Below, in pieces: positions 1-8,803 of a stretch of 64,000 nucleotides of DNA. The stretch is from Deltaproteobacteria bacterium (GTDB lineage Bacteria > Myxococcota_A > Polyangia > GCA-2747355 > JADLHG01). Below the pieces are notes generated by a model. That model saw only the letters and a program-made list of their open reading frames with translations. It made no database searches and was not told the origin of the DNA. The stretch lies in assembly GCA_020848905.1 (NCBI GenBank), contig JADLHG010000062.1:62001-126000 (forward strand), written 5' to 3'. Every line of letters begins with the position of its first letter. Within the stretch, counting starts at the first letter, position 1. The position numbers were made by a program, and so were the translations under genes.

Positions 1-105
1 ATCGTGGTCGACCGCACCGAGGGGAGCTCGCAGTTCTACAAGCTCAACGGCAAGGGCAAGAAGCTGTTCGAGGAGAAGTGGGGGCCTGGGGCGGGGCCCA
101 ACTGA
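1..105 (+). CDS. C-terminal fragment of an unidentified protein
   Basis: The reading frame is open from the first base and ends with TGA at 103-105, giving 34 residues that finish with a basic/aromatic stretch (KGKKLFEEKWGPG). The start lies outside the window. No domain can be recognised from this tail. It is oriented like the following deaminase gene, 47 bp upstream of it, but whether they share a transcript is not visible. Confidence 0.55.
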   Translation: MVVDRTEGSSQFYKLNGKGKKLFEEKWGPGAGPN

Positions 106-152
106 GCATGCTCGCCGGCCGCCGCCCTCCCCTGCGCTAGCTACGCCGTCGC

Positions 153-1544
153 ATGGCCCGCGGGCGACTCCTCCTTCGCAACATCTACCACCTGGCCGTT
201 GGCGACGACGCGAACACGCGCCTGCGCGGCGTGGACCTGCTCGTCGACGGTTCGCGCATCGCGGACATCGGGCCGTCACTGCCGCGCGGCGAGGCGGAGG
301 TGATCGACGCCTCGACGAAGCTCGTCATCCCGGGGCTCGTCAACACGCACCACCACATGTACCAGACGCTGCAGCGCAACCTGCCTGCGGTGCAGAACGC
401 GGGCCTCTTCGACTGGCTGAAGGGCCTCTATCCGATCTGGCGCTACCTCACGGCCGAGGTGGTCTCGGTCTCGACGCAGCTCGCCTGCGCGGAGCTGCTC
501 AAGACCGGCTGCACCACCACCAGCGACCATCACTACATCTTCCCGGCCGGCGTCACCGAGGACCTGATCGGACTGCAGGTCCAGGCGGCCCTCGAGACGG
601 GGATCCGCATCTGCACGAGTCGCGGGAGCATGTCCCGGGGCGAGAGCCAGGGCGGCCTGCCGCCGGACTCGGTGGTGCAGGACGAGCGCACGATCCTCGA
701 GGACTCGGCGCGGGTCATCGCGGCGTACCACGACCCCAGCCCCTTCTCGCGGCAGCGCGTGGCGCTCGCCCCGTGCTCCCCCTTCTCGGTCACCGAGAAG
801 CTGATGGCCGAGAGCGCGGCCCTCGCGCGGCGTCACGGCGTGCGCCTGCACACCCACCTCGCCGAGACGCTCGACGAGGAGACCTACTGCGTCGAGCGCT
901 ACGGCTGCCGCCCGCTGGCCCTGATGGAGCGCGTGGGCTGGCTCGGACCCGACGTCTGGTTCGCGCACGGCATCCACTTCGACGACGCGGAGCTCGAGGT
1001 GCTCGCACGCACCGGCACCGGCGTGGCGCACTGCCCGAGCTCGAACATGCGGCTCGGGTCGGGGATCTGCCGGGTCCCCGAGCTCCTCGCCCGCGGCGTG
1101 CGCGTCGGGCTGGCCGTGGACGGCAGCGCCTCGAACGACAGCTCGAACATGCTCGGCGAGCTCCGGAGCTGCCTGCTCGTGCACCGCGTGCACGGCACCC
1201 CGGCGGCGATGACGGCCGACCTCGCGCTGCGCCTCGCCACTCGCGGAAGCGCGGAGCTCCTCGGCTGGGAGCGCCTCGGCACCCTCGCGGTGGGGCAAGC
1301 GGCCGACCTCGCGCTCGTCGAGATGAAGCGCCTCGACTACGCGGGCGCTCTCTCGGACCCCCTCGCGGCGGCGGTCTTCGCCGGGATCAGCCACAACGTG
1401 CACACCACGATCGTGGACGGAAAGGTGGTCGTCTCGGGGGGCCGCCTCGTCTGCCTCGACGAGGACGCGCTCCGCGACCGCGCGAACGCCCTCTCGAAGC
1501 GCATGCTCGAGCAGGCGGGCCACTCGACGAAGTGGATGCTCTGA
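153..1544 (+). CDS. 8-oxoguanine deaminase (amidohydrolase family)
   Basis: 463-residue metal-dependent amidohydrolase that should deaminate 8-oxoguanine to urate in purine salvage or catabolism in the cytoplasm. The metal site is visible: HxH after strand 1 (NTHHHMY, His66/His68), HTHLAE (His233/His235), FAHGIH near residue 272, and the final Asp in LAVDGSASND near residue 323. The segment SRGSMSRGESQGGLPPDSV, near residue 155, is characteristic of the 8-oxoguanine deaminase / AtzB-like branch rather than of cytosine deaminase or chlorohydrolases. Length fits the family. It converges on a carbamate kinase gene with 26 bp between stops, which supports a purine/ureide catabolic role. Substrate could still be a related hydroxypurine or triazine, so the specificity is inferred from family motifs. 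Confidence 0.85.
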   Translation: MARGRLLLRNIYHLAVGDDANTRLRGVDLLVDGSRIADIGPSLPRGEAEVIDASTKLVIPGLVNTHHHMYQTLQRNLPAVQNAGLFDWLKGLYPIWRYLTAEVVSVSTQLACAELLKTGCTTTSDHHYIFPAGVTEDLIGLQVQAALETGIRICTSRGSMSRGESQGGLPPDSVVQDERTILEDSARVIAAYHDPSPFSRQRVALAPCSPFSVTEKLMAESAALARRHGVRLHTHLAETLDEETYCVERYGCRPLALMERVGWLGPDVWFAHGIHFDDAELEVLARTGTGVAHCPSSNMRLGSGICRVPELLARGVRVGLAVDGSASNDSSNMLGELRSCLLVHRVHGTPAAMTADLALRLATRGSAELLGWERLGTLAVGQAADLALVEMKRLDYAGALSDPLAAAVFAGISHNVHTTIVDGKVVVSGGRLVCLDEDALRDRANALSKRMLEQAGHSTKWML

Positions 1545-1570
1545 TCGGCGAGCTCTGGGGTTGACCGCCG

Positions 1571-2530
1571 CTACAGGCGGCCGACGAAGTGCGTCCCCCC
1601 GCGCCCCGCGAGCGCGTCCTCGAGGCTGCCGGGGTTGGTGATCAGCCCGCGCTTGCCCCCGGCGCGCAAAAACCCGGCGATCGCCTCCACCTTGGGCCCC
1701 ATGCTCCCCGCGGCGAAGTGCCCCTCGCCGATGAGCCGCTCCACGTCGTCCATCGTGACCGCGCTGAGCGCGCGCTGCTCGGGCTTCTTGTAGGCCACGT
1801 AGACCTGCGGCACGTCCGTGAGGATGATCATCAGCTCCGCGCCGATGTTCGAGGCCAGGATGCTCGAGGTCAGGTCCTTGTCGATCACCGCCTCGACCCC
1901 CTGGTAGTTGTCGTGGGAGTCCTTGACGATCGGGATCCCGCCGCCGCCGCACGCGATGACGATGTGCCCGCGCAGCGCGGCGTCGCGAATCATGTGGCGC
2001 TGCACCACGCGGAGCGGCTTCGGCGAGGGGACCACGCGACGCCAGCCGCGGCCGGAATCGTCGATCACCGTCCAGCCGTGCTCCTCGTGGCAGCGTCGCG
2101 CCTCCTCCTCGCTCATGAAGCGGCCGACGGGCTTGGTGGGCGCCGCGAACGCCGGGTCGCGCTTGTCCACGAGCACCTGCGAGATCACCGTCACCACGTA
2201 GCGCTGCACGTTGCGCCGACGGAGCTGGTTGAGCAGCGCCTGCTGCAGCACGTAGCCCAGCCACCCCTCCGTGTCGGCCACCAGCACGTCGAGCGGCATG
2301 GCCGGGACCTGGTCGCGCGTGAGATCCGTCTGCAGGAGCAGCTGCCCCACCTGCGGACCGTTGCCGTGCGTGATCACCACGTTGTAGTCGCGCTCGATGA
2401 GCGTCATCAGCACGAGCGAGATCTCGTCGGCGTTCTGCTGGTGGTGTTCGATCGTGCCGGCCTGCCCCGGCTGCATGAAGGCGTGGCCGCCCATGGCCAC
2501 GAGCGCGAGCGGTCGTTCGGAGCGATCCAT
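1571..2530 (-). CDS. Carbamate kinase
   Basis: 319 residues of the amino-acid kinase fold; interconverts carbamoyl phosphate + ADP and carbamate + ATP. Recognisable motifs are the N-terminal ALVAMGGHAF loop, ITHGNGPQVGQLL, the CGGGGIPI glycine-rich segment near residue 195, and IDKDLTSSILA followed by ILTDVPQVYV, all in the order found in ArcC-type enzymes; GSMGPKVEA lies near the C-terminus. Length is typical (about 310). Placed tail-to-tail with 8-oxoguanine deaminase rather than with arginine deiminase genes, so it more likely conserves ATP from purine- or ureide-derived carbamoyl phosphate than from arginine; that role is inferred from context. Start ATG at 2530 is preceded only by a short intergenic region. 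Confidence 0.9.
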   Translation of the reverse strand: MDRSERPLALVAMGGHAFMQPGQAGTIEHHQQNADEISLVLMTLIERDYNVVITHGNGPQVGQLLLQTDLTRDQVPAMPLDVLVADTEGWLGYVLQQALLNQLRRRNVQRYVVTVISQVLVDKRDPAFAAPTKPVGRFMSEEEARRCHEEHGWTVIDDSGRGWRRVVPSPKPLRVVQRHMIRDAALRGHIVIACGGGGIPIVKDSHDNYQGVEAVIDKDLTSSILASNIGAELMIILTDVPQVYVAYKKPEQRALSAVTMDDVERLIGEGHFAAGSMGPKVEAIAGFLRAGGKRGLITNPGSLEDALAGRGGTHFVGRL

Positions 2531-2606
2531 GCGCCCATGCTATCGCAGGCCACGGCGCGAGCGCCAATTGTTGGCCGGCTCACGCAACCGATCGACGCAG
2601 AAAAGA

Positions 2607-2635
2607 TTGACCCCAGCGCAAAGCCAGGCAAAAAT
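2607..2635 (+). promoter_or_regulatory. Sigma-70-like promoter of the OmpA-family gene
   Basis: TTGACC (2607-2612), 17-bp spacer, AAAAAT (2630-2635). It lies in an unusually A-rich stretch for this genome and would start transcription near 2642, giving a leader of about 64 nt ahead of the gene at 2706. The same -35 hexamer recurs before several genes here. Confidence 0.45.
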
Positions 2636-2705
2636 GCCGAGACCATCAATCATGGTACCCATGAGCAGCCTGGCCATGCCGTCGAGGCCAGCTTAGGACG
2701 GCAGC

Positions 2706-4454
2706 ATGCACCGTAGCTCTCTGGTCTCGCGAAGCGTTGTCGCCCTATTCCTCCTCACCCTGAACGCCCGAGCCCACGCGGCCCCCTTCAAGCAGGGGGA
2801 AAAGCTTCTCGACGTGCAGCTCTTCCAGCCCGGGGTGGGGCCCAGCGACTTCCTGAACGTGCGAGGCGCCGCGTCGCCCGGTCATCTGCAGCTCTCGGCC
2901 AACGCCTACCTCATCTACATGCGCGCGCCGCTGCGCGCCACCTTCCCCGACGGCACCAAGGACCTCGCCGTGAGCCATCAGCTCGGGTGGGACCTCTCCG
3001 TCGGCGTGGGCCTCTGGAACCGTCTCATCGTCGGGGTGGGGCTGCCCATCGGCATGCTCCAGATGTGTCCCGGTGGAAACATCCAGTGCGCGCAGCTCGA
3101 CCGCATCAACCTCTCGGACCAGAACTTCTCCGGCGGCGGCGTGGGCGACATCCGCCTCATGCTCCACGGAACGATTCTCGCGCCGAAGGCCGGTGGAGGT
3201 TTCGGCCTCGGGGTGGGCGCGACGGTGACCTTCCCGACGGCGGACGCGACCTCGTTCGTCGGAGAGGGCAACGTGGCCGACGCGTCCAACCCCGGTGGGA
3301 ATCACGCCTTCCGCCCGACGGTGGCGGGGTTTCTCGCGGCCGACTACGCCTTCTGGCGCATGCGGGTCGGGCTGAACGCCGGCTACCTCTGGCGGCGCGA
3401 CGTGACCTTCCGCCAGCTTCGCGTGAGCGACCAGGTGATGTACGGCCTCGGGGTCGGGCTGCGCGCGCTCTCGTGGCTGGAGGCGATCGCCGAGTTCGAC
3501 GGGCGCCTGGCGCTCGCGGAGACCTCCAAGGCCAATAGCCCGCACGAGGTCATGCTCGCCGCACGTTTTCGGCGCGGCGCGCTGCGCTTCGACGCGGGCG
3601 TGGGCGTCGGCGTGCTCGGCGACTTCGGCGCACCGGACGTGCGCGCCTTCGCGGGGGTGGGCTTCGCCGGCAAGGTGACCGAGGCCGACGCGGACCTCGA
3701 CGGCGTTCCGGACAGCGCGGACCAGTGCCCGAACGAGCCGGAGGACAAGGACGGCTTCCAGGACAAGGACGGCTGCCCCGACCTGGACAACGACAACGAC
3801 GGTATTCCGGACGCGCTCGACAAGTGCCCGAACGTGGCGGCCGTCACGGCGAGCGGCTGTCCGCTCGAGGATTCGGACAAGGACGGCGTGGCCGACGACC
3901 AGGACCGCTGCCCGAACGACCCCGAGGACCGGGACGGCTTCGAGGATAGCGACGGGTGCCCCGATCCGGACAACGACAAGGACGGCATCGCGGACAAGAG
4001 CGACAAGTGCCCCGACAAGCCCGAGACCTTCAACGGCCACGAGGACGAGGACGGCTGCCCGGACACGACGCCGCAGATCGCCAAGCCGACGCCGCCGCAG
4101 GTCACGCCAACGCACATCGCGATCGGCGAGCGGGTGACCTTCGTCTCGGGCAAGGCCGAGCTGACGGAGTCGGCGAAGCGGCTCCTGGCGCAGGTCGCGG
4201 AGGAGATCAACAAGCACGCCGAGGTGAAGCTGGTGCGCATCGAGGGTCACACGGACAACCAGGGCTCCAAGGCGCGGAACCAGCGCCTCTCCGAGGAGCG
4301 CGCGCGGACCGTGCTCAAGTTCCTCGTGACCAAGCGCGTGGCCAAGAAGCGGCTGCAGGCGGTGGGCTACGGCAGCACGCGTCCGGTGGAGAAGAACGAC
4401 ACCGACGAGGGCCGCGCGAAGAACCGCCGGGTCGAGTTCATCGTGGTGCAGTAG
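2706..4454 (+). CDS. OmpA-family outer-membrane protein with thrombospondin type 3 repeats
   Basis: 582-residue exported protein. Residues 1-25 form a Sec signal peptide ending in ARAHA. Residues about 30-325 look like a transmembrane beta-barrel (alternating polar/aromatic strands, many Gly). Residues about 328-455 contain Ca-binding thrombospondin type 3 repeats of the form DxDGxPDxxDxCPxxPED, about four copies. The C-terminal 120 residues are an OmpA/Pal peptidoglycan-binding domain with IEGHTDNQG and NQRLSEERA. It should anchor the outer membrane to the cell wall; the barrel may form a pore. The barrel-Ca linker-OmpA order is common in Myxococcota and Bacteroidota. Start chosen because the signal peptide begins there; AGGACGG upstream is a weak ribosome-binding site. 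Confidence 0.88.
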   Translation: MHRSSLVSRSVVALFLLTLNARAHAAPFKQGEKLLDVQLFQPGVGPSDFLNVRGAASPGHLQLSANAYLIYMRAPLRATFPDGTKDLAVSHQLGWDLSVGVGLWNRLIVGVGLPIGMLQMCPGGNIQCAQLDRINLSDQNFSGGGVGDIRLMLHGTILAPKAGGGFGLGVGATVTFPTADATSFVGEGNVADASNPGGNHAFRPTVAGFLAADYAFWRMRVGLNAGYLWRRDVTFRQLRVSDQVMYGLGVGLRALSWLEAIAEFDGRLALAETSKANSPHEVMLAARFRRGALRFDAGVGVGVLGDFGAPDVRAFAGVGFAGKVTEADADLDGVPDSADQCPNEPEDKDGFQDKDGCPDLDNDNDGIPDALDKCPNVAAVTASGCPLEDSDKDGVADDQDRCPNDPEDRDGFEDSDGCPDPDNDKDGIADKSDKCPDKPETFNGHEDEDGCPDTTPQIAKPTPPQVTPTHIAIGERVTFVSGKAELTESAKRLLAQVAEEINKHAEVKLVRIEGHTDNQGSKARNQRLSEERARTVLKFLVTKRVAKKRLQAVGYGSTRPVEKNDTDEGRAKNRRVEFIVVQ

Positions 4455-4521
4455 GGGTGGGGTACGGCCCGCCTGGCGCGGGAGCCGGGCTCGGCGCGGG
4501 TGCTCAGCTGGTCGCGGGCGC

Positions 4522-6855
4522 TCAGCTCTCGGCGAGACCCACGAGACCCGAGTCGCCGAGCGGCGCGAAGAGGCTCTGCACCTCGTCCGCCGACCACGCC
4601 GTCCCTTGCGGTGCGAGCAGGCTCTCCGCGAGCCGGGCCTTGCGCCGCTGGAGCCTGAGCATCCGCTCCTCGACGGAACCGGCCACGATCAGGCTGTAGA
4701 CGAAGACGGGCTTGGTCTGGCCGATGCGGTGCGCGCGGTCGGTGGCCTGCGCCTGGGCCGCGGGGTTCCACCAGGGATCGTAGTGGATCACCGTGTCGGC
4801 CGAGGTCAGGTTCAGCCCGGTGCCGCCGGCCTTCAGGCTGATGAGGAAGACGTCGACCTGGCCCTGCTCGAAGGCGTCCACCGCGCGCTGGCGGTCGACC
4901 GTCGCGCCGGTGAGCGCGACGTAGGGTCGGCCGAGCTGCTCGAGTCCCTGCCCGATGAGCGCGAGCATGCTCGTGAACTGCGAGAAGAGGAGCACGCGGC
5001 GGCCCTGCTCGAGGAGCTGGGGGAGCAGCTCGAAGAGGAGCTCGTACTTGGCCGTCTCCTCGACCTCGCGCGCGGCGCGCACGTTCACGAGGCGCGGATC
5101 GCAGCAGACCTGACGCAGCTTCATCAGGGCGTCCAGGATGGCAATCGTGGATTGCGCGAGCCCCTGCCGGGTGATGGCCTGGCGCACCTGCGCGTGGGCC
5201 GCCACGCGGATGCTCTCGTAGAGGTCGCGCTGGGCCCCCTTGAGCTCCACGGCGCGCACGATCTCGGTCTTCGGCGGGAGCTCGCGCGCCACCTGGTCCT
5301 TCGTGCGCCGCAGCACGAAGGGCGCCACGCGCTGCCGCAGGGCCTCTAGGCGATGCTCGTCCCCCGCCGCCTCGATCGGATACCGGAAGTGCTCGCGGAA
5401 CTGGCGCGAGCTGCCGAGCAGCCCCGGCGTGAGGAAGTCGAAGAGCGCCCAGAGCTCGCCGAGGTGATTCTCGAGCGGCGTTCCGGAGAGGCAGAGCCGG
5501 TGCTCGGCGTCGAGCCGCTTGGCCGCCCGATGGGCCTGGCTGGAGGCGTTCTTGATCGCCTGCGCCTCGTCGAGGACCAGCAGGTGGTAGCGCTGCGCGG
5601 CGAGCTCGTCGAGGTCAAGCACGAGGAGCGGGTAGGTGGTCAGGACCACGTCGTGCTGGTAGGCCAGCCGCCGCCGTACGTGGCGCTTCGGCCCGTGCAG
5701 CACGAGCACCCGGAGCGCCGGTGCGAAGCGTGCCAGCTCGCGCCGCCAGTTCGAGACGAGACTCGTCGGGGCAACCACCAGCGACGGATGCTCGGCCCGC
5801 CCCGAGCGGTGCTCGACGAGCAGGTGCGCGATGGTCTGGAGCGTCTTGCCGAGCCCCATGTCGTCGGCCAGCACGCCCCCGACCTCCTGCGCCCGGAGGT
5901 GCTGCATCCACGCCAGCCCGTCCTCCTGGTAGGGGCGCAGGGTGGCCCGCAGGCCGCTCGGCGCCTCCACCTTGTGCACGGCCTCGGGGATGTACCCGTA
6001 GCCCCGGTCGCGCAGGCGCGTCTCCCCTTCCCACGAGACGCGCCGCTCGCCGAGGAGCGCGAGGTCGAGCCGCGCCAGCGCCCCGGCCCCGAGCGTCGGC
6101 AACTTCAGCTCGCCCCCCTTGGCTCCTTCGTAGAGCTCGAGGAGCACGTCGAGCAGCACCTTCAGGCGGTCGGGCTCGATCGGCAGGTACACGCCCTCGC
6201 CGACGGGGAGCGCGTAACACCTCCGCCGCGCCTTCTGCAGGGCCTTGAGGCTCGCCGCGTCCTCGAGCAGCGAGAGCAGCCCCGGCACCAGGTTGATGCG
6301 CCGGCCGTTCACGTCGATGCCGAGCTCGAGGCTGAACCAGTCGGGCTCCTCGTCCTCCTCGAGGCGCGCGTAGAAGGGGACCGCGTCGTCCACGACGCGC
6401 CAGCGGTACGAGTCGGCCACCTCCACCTGCCAGCCGAGCCGCCGCAGCTGCGGCACCGTGTAGGCCGTGAAGCCACAGACGGTGTGCACGTCGCTCTCCA
6501 CGTGCACGAGGTAGTCGGCCTTCGAGCCCGGGGCGGCCACGTGCTCGAGGCACGAGAGCTCGACCGCACCGAAGGCCTCGAGCACCGCGCGCGCGTGATT
6601 CTCGAGCGCGACGTCCCGCTCGAGGGGAGCCGCAGCCCCGCTGCCGCCGACGAACACGCGCGAGACCGGCTGCGCGGCGGAGACCACCGTGCCGCCGTAG
6701 TCGAAGGAGAGCTGGATCGCGGGGGCCTCGGCCTCCTCGTAATCGGGGGCCCAGGCCGTGCCGCGGTCGATGAGGACCCGCTCCGTGAACAGCCGAATCC
6801 GGGGGACGCACGCGGAAGCGGGCGTCGGCGACAACGCAGTGAGCTGCATCTGCAC
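4522..6855 (-). CDS. SNF2/HepA-type DEAD-like helicase, short form
   Basis: 777-residue Snf2-family ATPase, a DNA translocase likely acting in remodelling of protein-DNA complexes. Visible motifs: DDMGLGKTLQT (Walker A, I), APTSLVSNW (Ia), LDEAQAIKN (II, DEAQ), SGTPLENHLGELW (III), FSQFTSML (IV), SLKAGGTGLNL (V) and TDRAHRIGQ (VI). The N-terminal about 270 residues are the usual accessory region before the helicase core, but the SWIM zinc-finger segment found at the start of many bacterial homologues (about 1000 residues) is absent. The frame starts at GTG 6855 directly after two in-frame stops, and only 172 bp separate it from the divergent gene, so the missing part is not simply in another frame nearby. 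Function beyond DNA translocation is unknown. Confidence 0.88.
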   Translation of the reverse strand: MQMQLTALSPTPASACVPRIRLFTERVLIDRGTAWAPDYEEAEAPAIQLSFDYGGTVVSAAQPVSRVFVGGSGAAAPLERDVALENHARAVLEAFGAVELSCLEHVAAPGSKADYLVHVESDVHTVCGFTAYTVPQLRRLGWQVEVADSYRWRVVDDAVPFYARLEEDEEPDWFSLELGIDVNGRRINLVPGLLSLLEDAASLKALQKARRRCYALPVGEGVYLPIEPDRLKVLLDVLLELYEGAKGGELKLPTLGAGALARLDLALLGERRVSWEGETRLRDRGYGYIPEAVHKVEAPSGLRATLRPYQEDGLAWMQHLRAQEVGGVLADDMGLGKTLQTIAHLLVEHRSGRAEHPSLVVAPTSLVSNWRRELARFAPALRVLVLHGPKRHVRRRLAYQHDVVLTTYPLLVLDLDELAAQRYHLLVLDEAQAIKNASSQAHRAAKRLDAEHRLCLSGTPLENHLGELWALFDFLTPGLLGSSRQFREHFRYPIEAAGDEHRLEALRQRVAPFVLRRTKDQVARELPPKTEIVRAVELKGAQRDLYESIRVAAHAQVRQAITRQGLAQSTIAILDALMKLRQVCCDPRLVNVRAAREVEETAKYELLFELLPQLLEQGRRVLLFSQFTSMLALIGQGLEQLGRPYVALTGATVDRQRAVDAFEQGQVDVFLISLKAGGTGLNLTSADTVIHYDPWWNPAAQAQATDRAHRIGQTKPVFVYSLIVAGSVEERMLRLQRRKARLAESLLAPQGTAWSADEVQSLFAPLGDSGLVGLAES

Positions 6856-7027
6856 TCACTACTTAAGGCGTGTCGATCGCCGTGTCCAGAGTTTCCGTCG
6901 GCTCCTCCGGGCGCGGCGGCCAAGCGCGACGACCGAGCGCGGCATGAGGAGATCTGGCAGCAATTGCGCGCTCCCGGCGGCGCGGGGAGGTCACCGTCCA
7001 GGGGGCGTGGTATCCTAGGTCTGTCGT

Positions 7028-7684
7028 ATGCGTCAGACGCTCCGCAAGGCCACCGAGACGATCCGCGGGCGAAGTGAGGGCCTTCTCCGTCCGGCTCCGT
7101 TCGCGCGCGGCCTGCTCGCCGCGGGCCTGCTCGCGACAGGGCTCCTCGGCACCGGCTGCTTCGGCGAGGTCGCCGCCGAGATGCGCTTTCGCGACAGCGT
7201 GCAGCTCCACCGCAGCGGCCGCTACGAGGAGGCCCTGCGGCACTACCAGGTGCTGATCACCGACGACCCCTCGCGGGACGGGGTGCTCTCCAACATGGGG
7301 CTGCTCTACCTCCAGACGAGGCGTCCGCGGCAGGCCGAGGCAGCGCTGCGCCGCGCCATCGAGATCAACGAGCGCAACGTGATCGGCCGCTACCTCCTGG
7401 CCATGACCCTGCTCGCCACGCAGCGGCGGGACGAGGCCCGGCGCGAGACGGTCCGGACCCTGACGCACCGCCAGCAATGGATCGCCGAGGCCCGCACGCG
7501 GCACGGCACCGTCGAGGAAAGTCGCATCGACGGCCGCATCGTCTCGGAGATGTTCGCGGCCCGTCTGGACGCCCTGTGCCGGGAGACGGGGCTCCCCGCC
7601 GCCGCGGTGCGCCGCGTCCCAAGCACGGGCCCGATGGCCGGGGATCTGACCATCGCCACGCTCACGACCCGCGACGGAAAATAG
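7028..7684 (+). CDS. TPR-containing putative lipoprotein
   Basis: 218 residues. A basic N-terminus and hydrophobic stretch lead to LLGTGCFG, a probable but loose lipobox with Cys44. Residues about 55-150 contain two to three tetratricopeptide units (SGRYEEALRHYQVL, PRQAEAALRRAIEIN), suggesting a protein-protein scaffold in the periplasm. The remainder, ending at the stop, has no recognisable domain. A TATCCT box 11 nt before the ATG and no ribosome-binding site suggest a very short leader. It is divergent from the SNF2 gene. Specific role unknown. Confidence 0.7.
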   Translation: MRQTLRKATETIRGRSEGLLRPAPFARGLLAAGLLATGLLGTGCFGEVAAEMRFRDSVQLHRSGRYEEALRHYQVLITDDPSRDGVLSNMGLLYLQTRRPRQAEAALRRAIEINERNVIGRYLLAMTLLATQRRDEARRETVRTLTHRQQWIAEARTRHGTVEESRIDGRIVSEMFAARLDALCRETGLPAAAVRRVPSTGPMAGDLTIATLTTRDGK

Positions 7685-7822
7685 TTCGCGCTCCGAAGGA
7701 ATCGCCTCGGAGGGAGGGGCGGCGCAGCCGTCGTCGACCGTCGCTCCCGGTGCCCGTGACGGAAGGCGCAATACTGGACAAGCGTTAGGCAGGACGGTAG
7801 GCTCGTCGGGAAGAGGAGAGCC

Positions 7823-8653
7823 ATGGGTGCGCGCCTGGGCGTCGAGGTCACGGATACCGAAGGGGTAAACCTCATTCGGCTATCGGGCGTCATCGACGAA
7901 GACAACGACCTGCTCGAGATCACCAAACAAGTGAAACGTCCCACGGTGCTCATCAACACCTCGGACGTGGAACGCATCAATTCCTGCGGCGTGCGCGACT
8001 GGGTGACCTGGCTCGGCGAGCTGCAGCGCCAAGGCTGTACCATCTTTCTGCTCGAGTGCTCGCCGGCCATCATGACCCAGGTGAACCTGGTCAATAACTT
8101 CGTCGGCAACGGCATCATCGCCAGCTTCTACGCGCCGTATTTCTGCTCCTCGTGCGAATCCGACAAGATGCTGCTCATCAACGTGGAAGACGCCCTCAAG
8201 GGCCTGCCGTTCCACGCGCCTACCTGTCGCTGCGATCAGTGCGATCACACGATGGAGTTCGACGACATCGAGAGCTCCTACTTCGGGTTTCTCAACACCC
8301 TGACCCAGCCGCGCATCGAAGCCAGCCTGGATCAGGTCATCAAGCGGCTCACGCGCGAGAGCAAGGGCACGCTGCGCACGCGGTCCACCTCGATGCCGCT
8401 GCCGAGCGTCGCCACCCCCTCCACCCCGTCGGCCGGTTCGTCGTCGTCGTCGGGAGCCTCGGGCATTCCGCCGATGCCCACCATCCCGAGCGGAAACCTG
8501 AAGGGCTTGCTCACCGACGTGGCCTACGACAAGGTCGGTCAGCAGCAGCAGGAGCACAAGGGCGGAATCGGCAAGCTGCTCTACCTCATCGTGGCGCTGC
8601 TCGCCGCCGCCATCGCGCTCCTCGGCTACGTCGTCCTGCGCTCGGGCAGCTAG
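7823..8653 (+). CDS. STAS-domain protein with Cys4 motif and C-terminal membrane anchor
   Basis: 276 residues. Residues 1-105 are a STAS (SpoIIAA/anti-sigma antagonist) fold: LSGVIDEDNDL, then VLINTSDVERINSCGVRDW, where the Ser of NSCG aligns with the phospho-acceptor Ser58 of SpoIIAA. Residues about 108-150 carry CSSC and CRCDQC pairs, probably binding zinc, followed by an ESSYFGFL end. Residues 180-235 are a Ser/Pro-rich linker; residues about 252-272 form one transmembrane helix, so the protein is tail-anchored with the STAS part in the cytoplasm. The same STAS-Cys4-YFxFL unit ends the kinase fusion at 9980-12433, so this is a likely free partner in the same switch. GAGGAG precedes the ATG. 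Confidence 0.75.
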   Translation: MGARLGVEVTDTEGVNLIRLSGVIDEDNDLLEITKQVKRPTVLINTSDVERINSCGVRDWVTWLGELQRQGCTIFLLECSPAIMTQVNLVNNFVGNGIIASFYAPYFCSSCESDKMLLINVEDALKGLPFHAPTCRCDQCDHTMEFDDIESSYFGFLNTLTQPRIEASLDQVIKRLTRESKGTLRTRSTSMPLPSVATPSTPSAGSSSSSGASGIPPMPTIPSGNLKGLLTDVAYDKVGQQQQEHKGGIGKLLYLIVALLAAAIALLGYVVLRSGS

Positions 8654-8726
8654 TCAGAGCGACCGCCGCTCGTCGCGTCCTGGGACCGCTCCGGTCTGAC
8701 CCTTCTCCTCCGTAACCTGCGTCAGA

Positions 8727-8755
8727 TTGACACCCCCGCCATCGAGCGGTACATA
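8727..8755 (+). promoter_or_regulatory. Sigma-70-like promoter of the lipoprotein gene at 8804
   Basis: Perfect TTGACA (8727-8732), 17-bp spacer and TACATA (8750-8755). Transcription would begin about 40 nt before the start codon, leaving room for the strong GGGAGG ribosome-binding site at 8790-8796. Confidence 0.45.
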
Positions 8756-8803
8756 GCCTCACCTATCCCCGCTGGGGATCAACTTACCGAGGGAGGTATC
8801 GTG

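Noticed and set aside
276-2567. A 763-codon minus-strand frame through deaminase and kinase genes
   Set aside because: It overlaps two well-supported enzymes in other frames, and its product is low-complexity without motifs.
4492-4528. Imperfect direct repeat (GCGGGTGCTCAGCT / GCGGGCGCTCAGCT) between OmpA and SNF2 genes
   Set aside because: Short, single and partly in the coding end of the SNF2 gene; no hairpin or mobile element context.
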